A DNA stretch of 64,000 nucleotides from Neokomagataea anthophila (lineage in GTDB: Bacteria > Pseudomonadota > Alphaproteobacteria > Acetobacterales > Acetobacteraceae). The position numbers and the translations under genes are program-made. Below the pieces are notes generated by a model. The model made no database searches, was not told where the DNA came from, and saw only the letters and a list, made by a program, of their open reading frames with translations. The stretch lies in contig NZ_JAGRQH010000001.1 in assembly GCF_018122595.1 (NCBI RefSeq), forward strand, positions 248,001-312,000, written 5' to 3'. Position 1 is the first letter of the stretch. Every line of letters starts with the position of its first letter. Shown in pieces: positions 53,207-62,368 of this stretch.

Positions 53207-54177
53207 TTTGTATCTCCACGGAGCGTACGCGCCAGAGCCAAACTTACGAATGACAACAACATCAAAATAAATCCTAACGCCAGAAGCGACGATAAACGTA
53301 CAGACCCTGCCGGGCTTTCAGGAAATTGGAGCGCAATCAAAGAAGCAACCGTGCTGCGCGGCGCGAATAAAGACCAACCAACATCTGTGACATTACCAAT
53401 CACAAAAGTTACCGCCATGGTCTCACCCAAAGCACGTCCCATACCCAAAACCGCAGCACCAATGATCCCTGAGCGCGACCACGGCACAACAATCTTACGC
53501 ATCACATCCCAACGTGTCGCGCCAAGACCATACGCACTCTCACGCAACATCGGCGGCACTGCACTAAAAACATCACGCATCACAGCAGTCATAAACGGCG
53601 CGATCATTACCGCCAAAACAAGACCTGCTGTTAACAATCCAGTCCCAAACGGTGCGCCATGAATAAGCGGTGCTAAAATAGGCGTATGGCGGAAATGATG
53701 CGTTAAAAAGGGCTGAATATGCCGTGCGACGAACGGAACAATTGTAAAAAATCCCCACATACCAAAGATGATAGAAGGAACAGCTGCAAGCAATTGCACC
53801 GCCATACCGATCACGGAAGCCACGCGTGGCGAAGCGATAGCCGTTAACCAAAATGCCGTACCAAAAGCCAAAGGTATTGCAATCACAACGCCGATGAGCG
53901 TGCTGATAATCGTACCAAAAAGTGGAGCCCACGCACCATATTCATTCGTGACGGGATTCCACACATTATGGAATGCAAACTGCAAACCAAAAATATGAAA
54001 GGCTTCTCGCCCGCCATATCCCATCAACAGAACCAACCCACCCAACGCAAGCAGCACCACAAGGGCACTCCCACCGACGAGCAAGTGAAAAAAACTATCT
54101 GTCCAGCCCGATTTTTTCTCTTCTTTTTCAAAAGAAGAAGGAGAAGTCTCGGTCTGCCTAGTAGGGGCAAGGGTCAT
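53203..54177 (-). CDS. pstC: Phosphate ABC transporter permease PstC
   Basis: A 324-residue permease with about six helices. It shows TLIGVVIAIPLAFGTAFWLTAIASPRVASVIGMAVQLLAAVPSIIFGMWGFF and the EAA loop LRESAYGLGATRWDVMRKIVVPWSRSGIIGAAVLGMGRALGETMAVTFVIGN. First gene of the pst-pho operon; normally pstS would precede it, but the upstream gene here is a divergent glycosyltransferase and no pstS lies in the window. Confidence 0.94.
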   Translation of the reverse strand: MTLAPTRQTETSPSSFEKEEKKSGWTDSFFHLLVGGSALVVLLALGGLVLLMGYGGREAFHIFGLQFAFHNVWNPVTNEYGAWAPLFGTIISTLIGVVIAIPLAFGTAFWLTAIASPRVASVIGMAVQLLAAVPSIIFGMWGFFTIVPFVARHIQPFLTHHFRHTPILAPLIHGAPFGTGLLTAGLVLAVMIAPFMTAVMRDVFSAVPPMLRESAYGLGATRWDVMRKIVVPWSRSGIIGAAVLGMGRALGETMAVTFVIGNVTDVGWSLFAPRSTVASLIALQFPESPAGSVRLSSLLALGFILMLLSFVSLALARTLRGDTK

Positions 54178-54484
54178 GCTGGTTAGGCTCTAACATCTAA
54201 GTTCAGGCGTCATGCGGCGACAAAAGCCGCTTTTATTGAGGCATTACCGTCCCTTCTCACGAGACACAACCTCAAGCTTCATTCGCCACAGTGAAAGATT
54301 TATGTCATTTAAAAAATAACCTCCCTTCACAATAAAAAGCCTATCAATTTGTATACGTACGTGAATTGACGCTCTTATAGAAATGTCATTATTGTCATTT
54401 GGGAAAATCAGACCTTAACAACAACGGCAAAAACAAAGCCCCGAAAAGTTAACAATACATTTAAAACGGAAGGTATAATTCTCC
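54178..54484. other. 307-bp region between divergent pstC and the GT2 gene
   Basis: Non-coding. It holds the Pho box for pstC (54291-54308, minus strand) and, nearer the glycosyltransferase, a pair of TGTCAT repeats nine bases apart (54384-54398, plus strand). It is AT-rich from about 54300 to 54480. Confidence 0.6.
54291..54308 (-). promoter_or_regulatory. Pho box (PhoB site) upstream of pstC
   Basis: The minus strand reads ATGACATAAATCTTTCAC, matching 15 of 18 positions of the PhoB consensus CTGTCATAAATCTGTCAC with the correct 11-base half-site period. It lies 114 bp before the pstC start and is oriented towards it. PhoB is encoded in the same operon, giving autoregulation. Confidence 0.75.
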
Positions 54485-57037
54485 ATGGTAGAAAATAATT
54501 CAAAACCACAAATATCTAGTATTTTTAGAAGCAATATTGATAAAATTACCAACGGTACAATTTCCGGATGGGCATTTGATACAATAACACTCAAACCCGT
54601 AACCGTACATATTCTTATAGACCAGCAAGAAGTACTTCAGTCCACCTGCAACGAACCACGAATAGACGTTCAAAACGCATTCCAACTCCCTCATGAAAAC
54701 CACGGCATTAACATTACCATCCCCCCTCACTTTCACGACGGCCAGCCACACACGCTGTCACTTCGGCTACCAGACCGCAGCCCCATTCTTCTACCACTCC
54801 CCGAAGAAGACGCGACACCTTCACATGACGAAATTACCTTCCAACTCGACTATACCCCTGAAATTGTCAGCCATGCAGACGGCATTACACACGGCGCTGT
54901 GCGTGGCTGGGCACTACAGCGCCTTTCACCAAGCGGCGACCTAGAGGGCGATGTCACGGTCTCCCTTCTCGTGGACGGAAGACCTGCATCTCAAGCCCGC
55001 GCAAACCTGTATCGCGGCGATGTTGCCGCCGCGTTAGGGTGCTCACCAAACTGCGGCTTTGAACTTCCCATTCCTTTGCATTTCCGTGGAAGTGCTCCTC
55101 ACCACTTTGAGGTGATTACACTCCCCAACAAACTCACGATTCCCGGCACACCCATCATCAGTGCGGTCACAGATGATGCTTTAGAAACGCGATTGGTGAA
55201 CCTCATAAATGTTATCGACGGCCTGCACCGCGAGTTAAGCACTCTCCGCAAAGATGTCCGCTCACTCATTCCCAAACGCCCTGATACACTCAGAGATTAT
55301 GATCGTTGGGCACGGCGCTATTATCCAATGCGCCGCGTACTTGCCGCACAAGAACGTGACTATGCCGCACAAAACGGGACGCCACCGCAACCACTCGTGT
55401 CGGTGCTATGCCCAACGTACCGACCACTCAAAAGCGACTTTGAGGCCGCTATCCAATCTGTTCTCAACCAAACTTACAGCAACTGGGAACTCATCATTAT
55501 TGATGACTGCGGGAAATCGGCCGAAACCACCAAAACTATCAATAGTTTTGCCAAGCAAGATGAGCGCATCCGCCCCATTATACTCACCAAAAATGCAGGC
55601 ATTTCAAACGCTACGAACGTCGGAATGGATGCGGCTCAAGGCCAGTATGTTGTCTTTTTCGACCATGACGACCTGATGGAAGATATCGCGTTAGAGGTTA
55701 TGGTGCGCGCAGCACAAAAGACTGGTGCTAAGCTTATTTATTCTGATGAAGATAAAATTGATCAAGCGGGCTACTATCTAGAACCAAACTTCAAACCTGA
55801 TTTTAACTACCGCTACCTTCTAGGCTGCAACTACATTTGTCATCTCACGATGATCGATACAGAAACCATGCGCAAAGTCGGTCATCTGTCAAAGCAATAT
55901 GACGGCGCGCAAGATCATGATTTTGTTCTTAGAGCTACCGAAATACTCACGCCTGACGAGATTCACCACGTTCCAGAATTGCTTTACCACTGGCGCAAAA
56001 CCCCCAATTCTACAGCGGTAACCGTAGCCAATAAAACATATGCTGTTGATGCGGGTGTGCGCTGCGTGAAAGACCACCTGACACGCAAAAAACACAAAGT
56101 AAAAGTGTCATCGATTAACAATCTTACAGTTTATCGTGCGCAATACACGCTCACCGAACAACCTGAAGTCACCATTATTATTCCATTCCGTGATCAAGTC
56201 GAAACAACACGTCAATGTGTTGATGCACTTTTACAATACACATCCTATAAAAATTTCAAAATTATCCTCGTAGACAATTGGTCAACAGAAAAAGAAACTT
56301 TAGAATATTTAAAAGAAATTCAAAAAAATAAAAAAATTAGTACCCTTCGCATCGAAGAACCGTTTAATTATTCCCTCATTAATAATAAAGCCGTATCCAA
56401 CAGCACATCCCCCTTTATTTTATTCTTAAATAATGACGTATTTGTTGAGCAAAAAAATTGGCTTAACATTGCCATGAGCGAAGCTCTGGCTGCCCCGGAC
56501 ATTGGTGCCGTCGGCTTAAAACTTTTATACCCCAACAATACAGTACAACATGCTGGCGTGGCCGTCGGCGCTCCTGCTGTTGCGGTCCATACTCAACGTG
56601 GCATTGCAGCCAACGACTACGGTTATATCGGCCGAGCCATGTTAACGCATGAAGTAACTGCGGTGACAGCGGCAGCAATGCTCGTGCGCAAAGATGTTTT
56701 TGACGCTGTCGGCGGGTTTGATGATGAACATCTCACCGTTGCTTACAATGACGTTGATCTTTGCCTCAAGATTCGCAAGGCAGGCTATCGCATCATTTTC
56801 AGTGCCGACTCTATTGCTGTGCACCATGAAAGCTTAAGCCGCGGCAGCGATGACCGTCCCGAGCATGAAACACGCTTCTTCCTAGAAACTCAGACCATGC
56901 TCACCCGTTGGGAGCATGAACCACTGTTCAAACAAGACCCCGCTTACTCACGCTTCTTCCGGGTTGATCAACAGCCTTTCTTTGAACTGGAAGACCCAGA
57001 GACCTTGACCTCTGGTGAAACAACACAACGTGTTTAA
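54485..57037 (+). CDS. Two-domain GT2 glycosyltransferase with N-terminal beta-sandwich repeats
   Basis: An 850-residue protein. Residues about 15-105 and 130-225 are two beta-rich repeats, each starting with a GWA motif (NGTISGWAFDTITLKPVTVHILID; HGAVRGWALQRLSPSGDLEGDVTVSLLVDG), probably carbohydrate-binding. A coiled-coil linker follows. The first GT-A domain has LVSVLCPTYRPLKSDFEAAIQSVLNQTYSNWELIIIDD with the metal motif in FFDHDDLMED; the second has VTIIIPFRDQVETTRQCVDALLQYT and LFLNNDVFV, then VGGFDDEHLTVAYNDVDLCLKI. Two active domains suggest alternating sugar addition in an O-antigen, capsule or exopolysaccharide. It may be affected by phosphate status through the shared upstream region, which is inference. 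Confidence 0.85.
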   Translation: MVENNSKPQISSIFRSNIDKITNGTISGWAFDTITLKPVTVHILIDQQEVLQSTCNEPRIDVQNAFQLPHENHGINITIPPHFHDGQPHTLSLRLPDRSPILLPLPEEDATPSHDEITFQLDYTPEIVSHADGITHGAVRGWALQRLSPSGDLEGDVTVSLLVDGRPASQARANLYRGDVAAALGCSPNCGFELPIPLHFRGSAPHHFEVITLPNKLTIPGTPIISAVTDDALETRLVNLINVIDGLHRELSTLRKDVRSLIPKRPDTLRDYDRWARRYYPMRRVLAAQERDYAAQNGTPPQPLVSVLCPTYRPLKSDFEAAIQSVLNQTYSNWELIIIDDCGKSAETTKTINSFAKQDERIRPIILTKNAGISNATNVGMDAAQGQYVVFFDHDDLMEDIALEVMVRAAQKTGAKLIYSDEDKIDQAGYYLEPNFKPDFNYRYLLGCNYICHLTMIDTETMRKVGHLSKQYDGAQDHDFVLRATEILTPDEIHHVPELLYHWRKTPNSTAVTVANKTYAVDAGVRCVKDHLTRKKHKVKVSSINNLTVYRAQYTLTEQPEVTIIIPFRDQVETTRQCVDALLQYTSYKNFKIILVDNWSTEKETLEYLKEIQKNKKISTLRIEEPFNYSLINNKAVSNSTSPFILFLNNDVFVEQKNWLNIAMSEALAAPDIGAVGLKLLYPNNTVQHAGVAVGAPAVAVHTQRGIAANDYGYIGRAMLTHEVTAVTAAAMLVRKDVFDAVGGFDDEHLTVAYNDVDLCLKIRKAGYRIIFSADSIAVHHESLSRGSDDRPEHETRFFLETQTMLTRWEHEPLFKQDPAYSRFFRVDQQPFFELEDPETLTSGETTQRV

Positions 57038-57068
57038 GTGTATTGCAGCTTGAAAAGGACAACGTACC

Positions 57069-57572
57069 ATGACTGTCAGTTCCTATCGTCACGCCACGAA
57101 GAACAATACTGCGGACAACACCAAAAACGTTTCCATTGAACTGCTCAACGCGCGTTTAGCGGACCTGATTGACCTTGCGCTCGTGATTAAGCAAGCACAC
57201 TGGAACCTTAAAGGCCCACAATTTATTGGCGTCCACGAAATGCTCGATGGCTTTCGTACAGGCGTTGATGGCTTCGTCGATACTGCAGCGGAACGCGCCG
57301 TACAACTTGGCGGAACGGCCTTCGGCACTGTGCAAAATGTTGCTCAGTCATCATCATGCCCAGCCTACCCAACCGATATTTACAAAATTTCCGACCATAT
57401 CTCAGCACTCATTGAGCGCTATGCCATCGTAGCAAACAACGTACGCGAGGCTATTACCATCACCGCCGAAGCGGGTGATGATGATACTGCCGATCTTTTC
57501 ACGGAAGTGTCACGCGGCCTCGATAAGGACCTTTGGTTCTTAGAAGCACACGTACAAGAGCCTTCTGCATAA
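57069..57572 (+). CDS. dps: Dps family DNA-protecting ferritin-like protein
   Basis: A 167-residue four-helix Dps. The ferroxidase site is seen in VIKQAHWNLKGPQFIGVHEMLDGFRTGVDGFVDTAAERAVQLGG, with His, Asp and Glu ligands at the dimer interface, and the C-terminal DADLFTEVSRGLDKDLWFLEAHVQ-like helix. It oxidises and stores iron and shields DNA in stationary phase or peroxide stress. It lies 31 bp after the glycosyltransferase but is likely to have its own promoter; a strong terminator follows. Confidence 0.93.
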   Translation: MTVSSYRHATKNNTADNTKNVSIELLNARLADLIDLALVIKQAHWNLKGPQFIGVHEMLDGFRTGVDGFVDTAAERAVQLGGTAFGTVQNVAQSSSCPAYPTDIYKISDHISALIERYAIVANNVREAITITAEAGDDDTADLFTEVSRGLDKDLWFLEAHVQEPSA

Positions 57573-57663
57573 AACGTCTTCCTCCTAAAAGAAGAAAAAT
57601 TATCAATAATTGCACGCAATAACGCTCTTCTTCTTTTAGAAACACTTTCTGTATGTCACGATG

Positions 57664-57699
57664 AAAAGGCGGGTAGAGTTTTGCTCTACCCGCCTTTTC
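57664..57699 (+). terminator. Terminator after dps
   Basis: AAAAGGCGGGTAGAG, loop TTTTG, CTCTACCCGCCTTTT: an 11-bp GC-rich stem followed by four T. About 90 bp after the dps stop. Confidence 0.9.
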
Positions 57700-57803
57700 A
57701 TAATCTTGCCCCGCTCTCTTTTGAGGGTTACCAATAAACTTATCAGTCCGTTGTATTCTTTGAATGCTTCGAACCTTAACAAACACTTGACGGGAAAACA
57801 CGC

Positions 57804-59123
57804 ATGAGCGTCTCTGCAGCGGGTTTTGGTGATAGCAATTCCAATTGGGATCTCTCTGAATGGGACGCGTTGCGCGATGATGCCGCAACAGAAGCTGCCC
57901 CCCAAGATACCCCCCCCCCATCGGAAGAAGCCTCTTCTCCGGCCATTGAGCCAGTCGTAGAAACCCATGAACCGGAAGCGCCTGCGGAAACACCAGCGGA
58001 GCCCGCCCATCAACAGCGTTTAACGTTAGAAGACCTCCCAGAAGCCGATCATCAGGCACGCGAATTTTTTGCGCAAAATGGTGCTGATACGGTCGAAACG
58101 GCTTTTGCCTTAGCCAATATCTTACACACCAACCGCAACGTCTCTGAAGCTTCACGCGCATACCGCCAAGCGTATGACCTCCACTCCAGAGAGCCTAATC
58201 ACTACCCCCTGCCGCAGACACTCCTGCAAGTCAGCCTACTTTGCCGTCTCAAAGCAGGCTTGCCCGTACCTGCAGAAGAACTTTTGGAACTACGTTCGCT
58301 CAACATCCCATTTGCGAACTACATTGACGGTACAGCCCGCGCATGGGCAGGCGTCACACCTCACGATGCCTTAAATACCATCGGCAATGCCTATGATGAG
58401 TTCCATACCGGCGAAGAGGTCGATAGCATCACGCTGGAAATAGCCCGGCAAGCTTCACCATCTCCGTTCGAGCCCAATGCTGACGCAGGTGTCTACGGGC
58501 AAATACCGCGTAAACTCTTCATGTACTGGGATCAAAATCCACCTGAAGAAATTCAGAAGAATTTTGAATTACACAAAAACATTCCACATTTTGAAACGCA
58601 TTTTTTCAACAAAGAAGAAGCCGCTGAATGGCTTTACCAACATTATGGCATTGAAGCGCGTTCTCTTTTCCTTGCCGCACGCCACCCTGCTGAAGCGGCA
58701 GACTTCTTACGTGTTCATGTTATCCAACTGCTTGGCGGTTGGTGGATGGATGCCGATATTCGCGTCAAAAATTCAGACGCGCTCAAATTCATGGCAACCC
58801 GCAATGCTGGCGCAGCATTTTTCCTAACGCACAATAATGTTGTTCATAATGACTTTTTTGGATCTGTTGCCAATAGTGATGTGCTGAGTGACTGCCTCCT
58901 GTCACTCTACCGTAACTGCTATCTGCACCACGGTCTCTTCATCGCGTATAAAACAGGCCCAGGTATCTTTAACCGCGCCCTTAACCGAATCGCACATCGC
59001 AGCTTGCTTGGTAACCCACCAGCAAAGAAAATCGAAATTTTCGACCATCATAAATTCAACGATATGATCGAAGAATTCGACACACCGTACAAGCAACAAC
59101 TACCATCTTGGTATACAGCTTAA
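57804..59123 (+). CDS. GT32-like glycosyltransferase with N-terminal helical domain (paralogue A)
   Basis: A 439-residue protein. Residues 1-75 are acidic and low in complexity. Residues about 80-215 form a helical, TPR-like domain (NGADTVETAFALANILHTNRNVSEASRAYRQAYDLH). Residues about 230-435 match the DXD sugar-binding (GT32-like) fold: IPRKLFMYWDQNPPEEIQ, the motif HVIQLLGGWWMDADIRV with its DxD, then HNNVVHNDFFGS and YKTGPGIFNRAL. Paralogous to the gene at 59814-60953. The transferred sugar is unknown; surface polysaccharide or protein glycosylation (for example of flagellin) is inferred from the fold and the neighbourhood. Confidence 0.82.
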   Translation: MSVSAAGFGDSNSNWDLSEWDALRDDAATEAAPQDTPPPSEEASSPAIEPVVETHEPEAPAETPAEPAHQQRLTLEDLPEADHQAREFFAQNGADTVETAFALANILHTNRNVSEASRAYRQAYDLHSREPNHYPLPQTLLQVSLLCRLKAGLPVPAEELLELRSLNIPFANYIDGTARAWAGVTPHDALNTIGNAYDEFHTGEEVDSITLEIARQASPSPFEPNADAGVYGQIPRKLFMYWDQNPPEEIQKNFELHKNIPHFETHFFNKEEAAEWLYQHYGIEARSLFLAARHPAEAADFLRVHVIQLLGGWWMDADIRVKNSDALKFMATRNAGAAFFLTHNNVVHNDFFGSVANSDVLSDCLLSLYRNCYLHHGLFIAYKTGPGIFNRALNRIAHRSLLGNPPAKKIEIFDHHKFNDMIEEFDTPYKQQLPSWYTA

Positions 59124-59125
59124 AT

Positions 59126-59163
59126 AAAAAAGGCGGCCCATAATAACGGGCCGCCTTTTTTAT
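59126..59163. terminator. Bidirectional terminator between paralogue A and the hypothetical gene
   Basis: AAAAAA, GGCGGCCC, eight-base loop, GGGCCGCC, TTTTTT. It separates the convergent genes. Confidence 0.92.
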
Positions 59164-59173
59164 ACTCTTAATT

Positions 59174-59587
59174 TTACAATGCGCGAGCCAGATGCTCACG
59201 CGCAAAACGGAAAGTATCTTCGGGCACCTCTTCCGATTCCGCCCCCTCAACACCTTCTTCTTCCGCCTGCACAACAGCGCCCTCTTCTGCTTTTCCCTGC
59301 GGCGCACTCAAGCCTCGCAGCACAAGAAGCGTAAAGGCACGAAAGTCTTCTTCTCCCACCGGGGAGGGTTTCTGCCCTTTTTGACGCTGCACCAACCAGC
59401 CTTGCGTCAGCGTTTCAAGGCTACCCCAACCTTCACCAATAACCCGCTGATGCAATGCCTCAATAGAAGCGCGTGCAATCTCATCTGCATCTGCGTCCGT
59501 AATACGCTGCGGAGCGCGAGCCGGGCCTTTTTTTAACACCCACCCCTGCAACATTTCTTTAAAGCCTGGAAGTAATTCTTGAGACAT
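59174..59587 (-). CDS. Small acidic hypothetical protein between the GT32 paralogues
   Basis: The ATG at 59587 gives 137 residues: a helical N-terminal half (LLPGFKEMLQGWVLKKGPARAPQRITDADADEIARASIEALHQRVIGEGWGSLETLTQGWLVQRQKG) and an acidic C-terminal half rich in Glu (VVQAEEEGVEGAESEEVPED). No signal peptide, membrane segment or known motif. It is antisense to, and flanked by, two plus-strand glycosyltransferase genes. I do not recognise a family. Confidence 0.6.
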   Translation of the reverse strand: MSQELLPGFKEMLQGWVLKKGPARAPQRITDADADEIARASIEALHQRVIGEGWGSLETLTQGWLVQRQKGQKPSPVGEEDFRAFTLLVLRGLSAPQGKAEEGAVVQAEEEGVEGAESEEVPEDTFRFAREHLARAL

Positions 59588-59813
59588 CAAAATTCCCCTC
59601 GTCCAATCAGCCCCATACACCTCAACAGGAAACTAAGACCCGCCTTATGTGCCGGAAGAGTTAAATTTAACACGTGACTGCATCATGGCTGAATTATCTA
59701 TCCCGATATAGCCTCAAAAGTTCAAAGAACTCTTTATTGCACTCAAGATTTTTTAAGAATTATCTGCTAACTTCAAAAATCATAATACGCATACACTCAA
59801 AGAAGATTAGTCC

Positions 59814-60953
59814 ATGAGCGAAAACAACGATCAAAGCCTGCACAAATCTTCCTCTCCAAGCGCGGCAGATCTTGCCGGCGATGGGCAGGCAGCAGCTTAT
59901 CTCGAACGCCATGGCGCTGATACGGTTGAGCACTCTTTCGCCATTGCCAACATTTTGCATATCCATAACAAAGTTTTTGAGGCGTCCTCTTTTTATCGCC
60001 GAGCCTTTGATCTGCACAGCAAATCCCAGACAGAATACCCACTACCCCAGTCACTGCTACAGGTTCGCCTTCTTTGCCTCCTAAAGGCTGCACAGCCCCT
60101 ACCTGAAAATGAAGTAGAAGAATTAGCATCTTACTCGCCCTTAATGGCGAACTATATCCGCGGCATCCGTGCAGCTTGGCAGGATCATAACCCGGAAAAA
60201 AGCCTTGCACTCATGGGCAATGCCTTTGAAGAGTTCCACTCTGGCGAAGAAATTGACCGCCTTTACCTTGAAATTGCCCTCAGCTGGATTCGGTCTTTCG
60301 GCGATACGGGTTTCCCTGATTCAGCACCCAGTATTCCTCATCATCTCTACATGTACTGGGACAAAAATCCGCCCCCAGAAATTCAAGCCAATATCCAGTA
60401 CCACCGCGAACTTCTTGGCGATTCCTTTACTGTCTTTGACCAAAGCAGCGCCGCTGATTGGCTGTATGATCACTATGGACAAGAAGCAAAAGACCTCTTC
60501 TTAAACGTCCGCCACCCTGCTGAAGGTGCAGACCTTCTGCGCCTTCACGTCATTTTAACGCATGGTGGCTGGTGGCTTGATGCGGATCTAAGAGTAAAAT
60601 CCGCTGAGGCTTGGCAAGGACTAAAAGACATCAAAACAAACTGCCAGTTATTCACGACAGGCAACTACGTCCTTCATAATGATTTTTTTGGAGCCGCACC
60701 AACCAGCCCAATCATTACAAACGCAATGATGACAGCTTGGGCAAATATGTTTCGCCATCCAGGTCTTTATATTGCATTCAAAACAGGTCCTGGCGTTCTC
60801 AATCGTGCCGTCAGCCGCGCACTTTACCAAAGCCTTCAGCTCGACGCATTCCTGCCATCTATGCGCATTGATGACCAAGCTGCTTTCGATCGTTTTGTAG
60901 AAGAATATGAAGTACAATATAAGAATAGCGGAGCATCGTGGCACGCCCAGTAG
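59814..60953 (+). CDS. GT32-like glycosyltransferase with N-terminal helical domain (paralogue B)
   Basis: A 379-residue paralogue of the 57804-59123 product, lacking most of its acidic N-terminal leader. The helical domain (HGADTVEHSFAIANILHIHNKVFEASSFYRRAFDLH) and the transferase domain (IPHHLYMYWDKNPPPEIQ, HVILTHGGWWLDADLRV with DxD, HNDFFGAAPTSP, FKTGPGVLNRAV) align throughout. The pair probably arose by duplication and may add related sugars. It lies about 190 bp from the neighbouring small gene, and its own promoter is likely. A terminator separates it from the convergent GT4. Confidence 0.82.
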   Translation: MSENNDQSLHKSSSPSAADLAGDGQAAAYLERHGADTVEHSFAIANILHIHNKVFEASSFYRRAFDLHSKSQTEYPLPQSLLQVRLLCLLKAAQPLPENEVEELASYSPLMANYIRGIRAAWQDHNPEKSLALMGNAFEEFHSGEEIDRLYLEIALSWIRSFGDTGFPDSAPSIPHHLYMYWDKNPPPEIQANIQYHRELLGDSFTVFDQSSAADWLYDHYGQEAKDLFLNVRHPAEGADLLRLHVILTHGGWWLDADLRVKSAEAWQGLKDIKTNCQLFTTGNYVLHNDFFGAAPTSPIITNAMMTAWANMFRHPGLYIAFKTGPGVLNRAVSRALYQSLQLDAFLPSMRIDDQAAFDRFVEEYEVQYKNSGASWHAQ

Positions 60954-60982
60954 CCACATCTCCTCCACCATTCTTAAACAAT

Positions 60983-61011
60983 CACGGCCCGCTCTTCATA
61001 TTCGGGCCGTG
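60983..61011. terminator. Hairpin between paralogue B and the GT4 gene
   Basis: CACGGCCCG and CGGGCCGTG form a 9-bp stem with an 11-base loop between convergent genes. Confidence 0.7.
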
Positions 61012-61020
61012 CATTAGTGC

Positions 61021-62259
61021 TTAGAACGCGCGCTTTCCAGCCAAAATATCCCGTACCAACTCTTCATAGCGTGCGATATATCCATCCATAGAGAGTTCTC
61101 TTTCCGCATACCGACGTGCTCCACTCCCCAAACGACGCGCCAAGGCTCTATCCTGTAGAAGCTCTACAACCGCATCAGCAATACGCTCTGGTTCCAGACA
61201 TGGTACCAAACGGCCCGTCACACCATCTTCGATAAACTCTCGTACGGGTGCAGTATCACTCCCAATAATCGGGCAAGAGGCAGCCATTGCTTCACGCAGC
61301 GACCACGAAGCAACAAAAGGATATGTAAGATAAACATGAGCATCAGAGCGCTGAATTAACGTTCGGAAATCATCATGAGCAACATGACCAACAAAATGCA
61401 CCTTGTCTAAATTAATCTGACCAGACAACTCCGCCAACATATGGTCACGCCACTTACCTCCCCCTGGAGGCGGGTTTCCATAACTAACACCATCCCCACC
61501 AATCAGAATAATACGCGCATCAGGGCATTCAGCCTGTATTCGTGGCAAAGCCCGCATAAAAACATGGAAGCCACGATAAGGCTCCAAATTCCGTGCGACG
61601 TAAGTCACCACTGGTTCTTTCGCTGCAATATGCACACCGCCAATGGTCAAATGACGATTTCTAAGGCGTCCGTCGCGTTTACATGCCTCTAAATTCACAC
61701 CTTCATGTAGCAAAGCCATCTTTGACTGTGCCCATGCCGGATAAGTCTGCTTTTGAAACACTGTAGGTGTCTGACCTACACTATTTGGCAAATTCAGGGC
61801 CTGTAAATTAATCGAATTTTTTATCCGAACGAGAGACGGCAAATCTGCGCTCGGCGGAAACTCTGGGTCAAAGCCCACATCATTGCGATCAGAATGGTAG
61901 AAGAACTCCAAATATCCCAAAATGGGTGTATCCGGAAAAACATCCACAAGATTCAACAACTCACCCCAACCATGATGGCCAATAATAATATCCGGGGCAT
62001 AGCCGAGATTTTTGAGAGTTCTTGCAGAGCGCGCAACCGCTTCAGCTCTCAATAAACCTCGTTCAAACTCATGCAAATAAGGATGCGTCGCTTCAGCAGG
62101 CTCACGCTCCGTACGGTAAATAACCCGCCTTACACCAGGAATATCACCTGCATTGGCCTCAGAAAGAAAAACAATCTCATGCCCGCCCTGAGCGCTTAAG
62201 TGACGAACAAAATGTAAGAACTGTCCCGGAAAGTTTTGATGAACGAAAAGATACCGCAC
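61021..62259 (-). CDS. GT4 family glycosyltransferase
   Basis: A 412-residue GT-B enzyme. The N-terminal domain begins MRYLFVHQNFPGQFLHFVRHL. The C-terminal nucleotide-sugar domain has VTYVARNLEPYRGFHVFMRALPRIQAECPDARIILIGGDGVSYG, then FVGHVAHDDFRTLIQRSDAHVYLTYPFVASWSLREAMAASCPIIGSD, which contains the E-x7-E-like catalytic region, and the acceptor-side stretch TGRLVPCLEPERIADAVVELL. It adds a hexose from a sugar nucleotide during surface glycan assembly. Acceptor unknown. Followed downstream (minus strand) by the convergent paralogue B; the 303-residue unknown lies upstream. Confidence 0.88.
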   Translation of the reverse strand: MRYLFVHQNFPGQFLHFVRHLSAQGGHEIVFLSEANAGDIPGVRRVIYRTEREPAEATHPYLHEFERGLLRAEAVARSARTLKNLGYAPDIIIGHHGWGELLNLVDVFPDTPILGYLEFFYHSDRNDVGFDPEFPPSADLPSLVRIKNSINLQALNLPNSVGQTPTVFQKQTYPAWAQSKMALLHEGVNLEACKRDGRLRNRHLTIGGVHIAAKEPVVTYVARNLEPYRGFHVFMRALPRIQAECPDARIILIGGDGVSYGNPPPGGGKWRDHMLAELSGQINLDKVHFVGHVAHDDFRTLIQRSDAHVYLTYPFVASWSLREAMAASCPIIGSDTAPVREFIEDGVTGRLVPCLEPERIADAVVELLQDRALARRLGSGARRYAERELSMDGYIARYEELVRDILAGKRAF

Positions 62260-62320
62260 GTAATTGTCCTGACCGAGAAACAGCCAGCGACCTGCCTCTT
62301 CATACAGGACCGCACATTGT

Positions 62321-62359
62321 AAACCCCCAACGTACGCTTTTTAAAAGCTGCGTTGGGGG
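62321..62359 (-). terminator. Terminator after the 303-residue unknown gene
   Basis: CCCCCAACG (62324-62332) pairs with CGTTGGGGG (62351-62359). On the minus strand the stem is followed by TTT. It ends the gene at 62369-63280. Confidence 0.7.
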
Positions 62360-62368
62360 CACCACTCA

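Noticed and set aside
54384-54398. Second Pho box before the GT2 gene
   Set aside because: The two TGTCAT repeats are nine bases apart, whereas PhoB half-sites are spaced by 11. Kept only as a weak hint in the findings.
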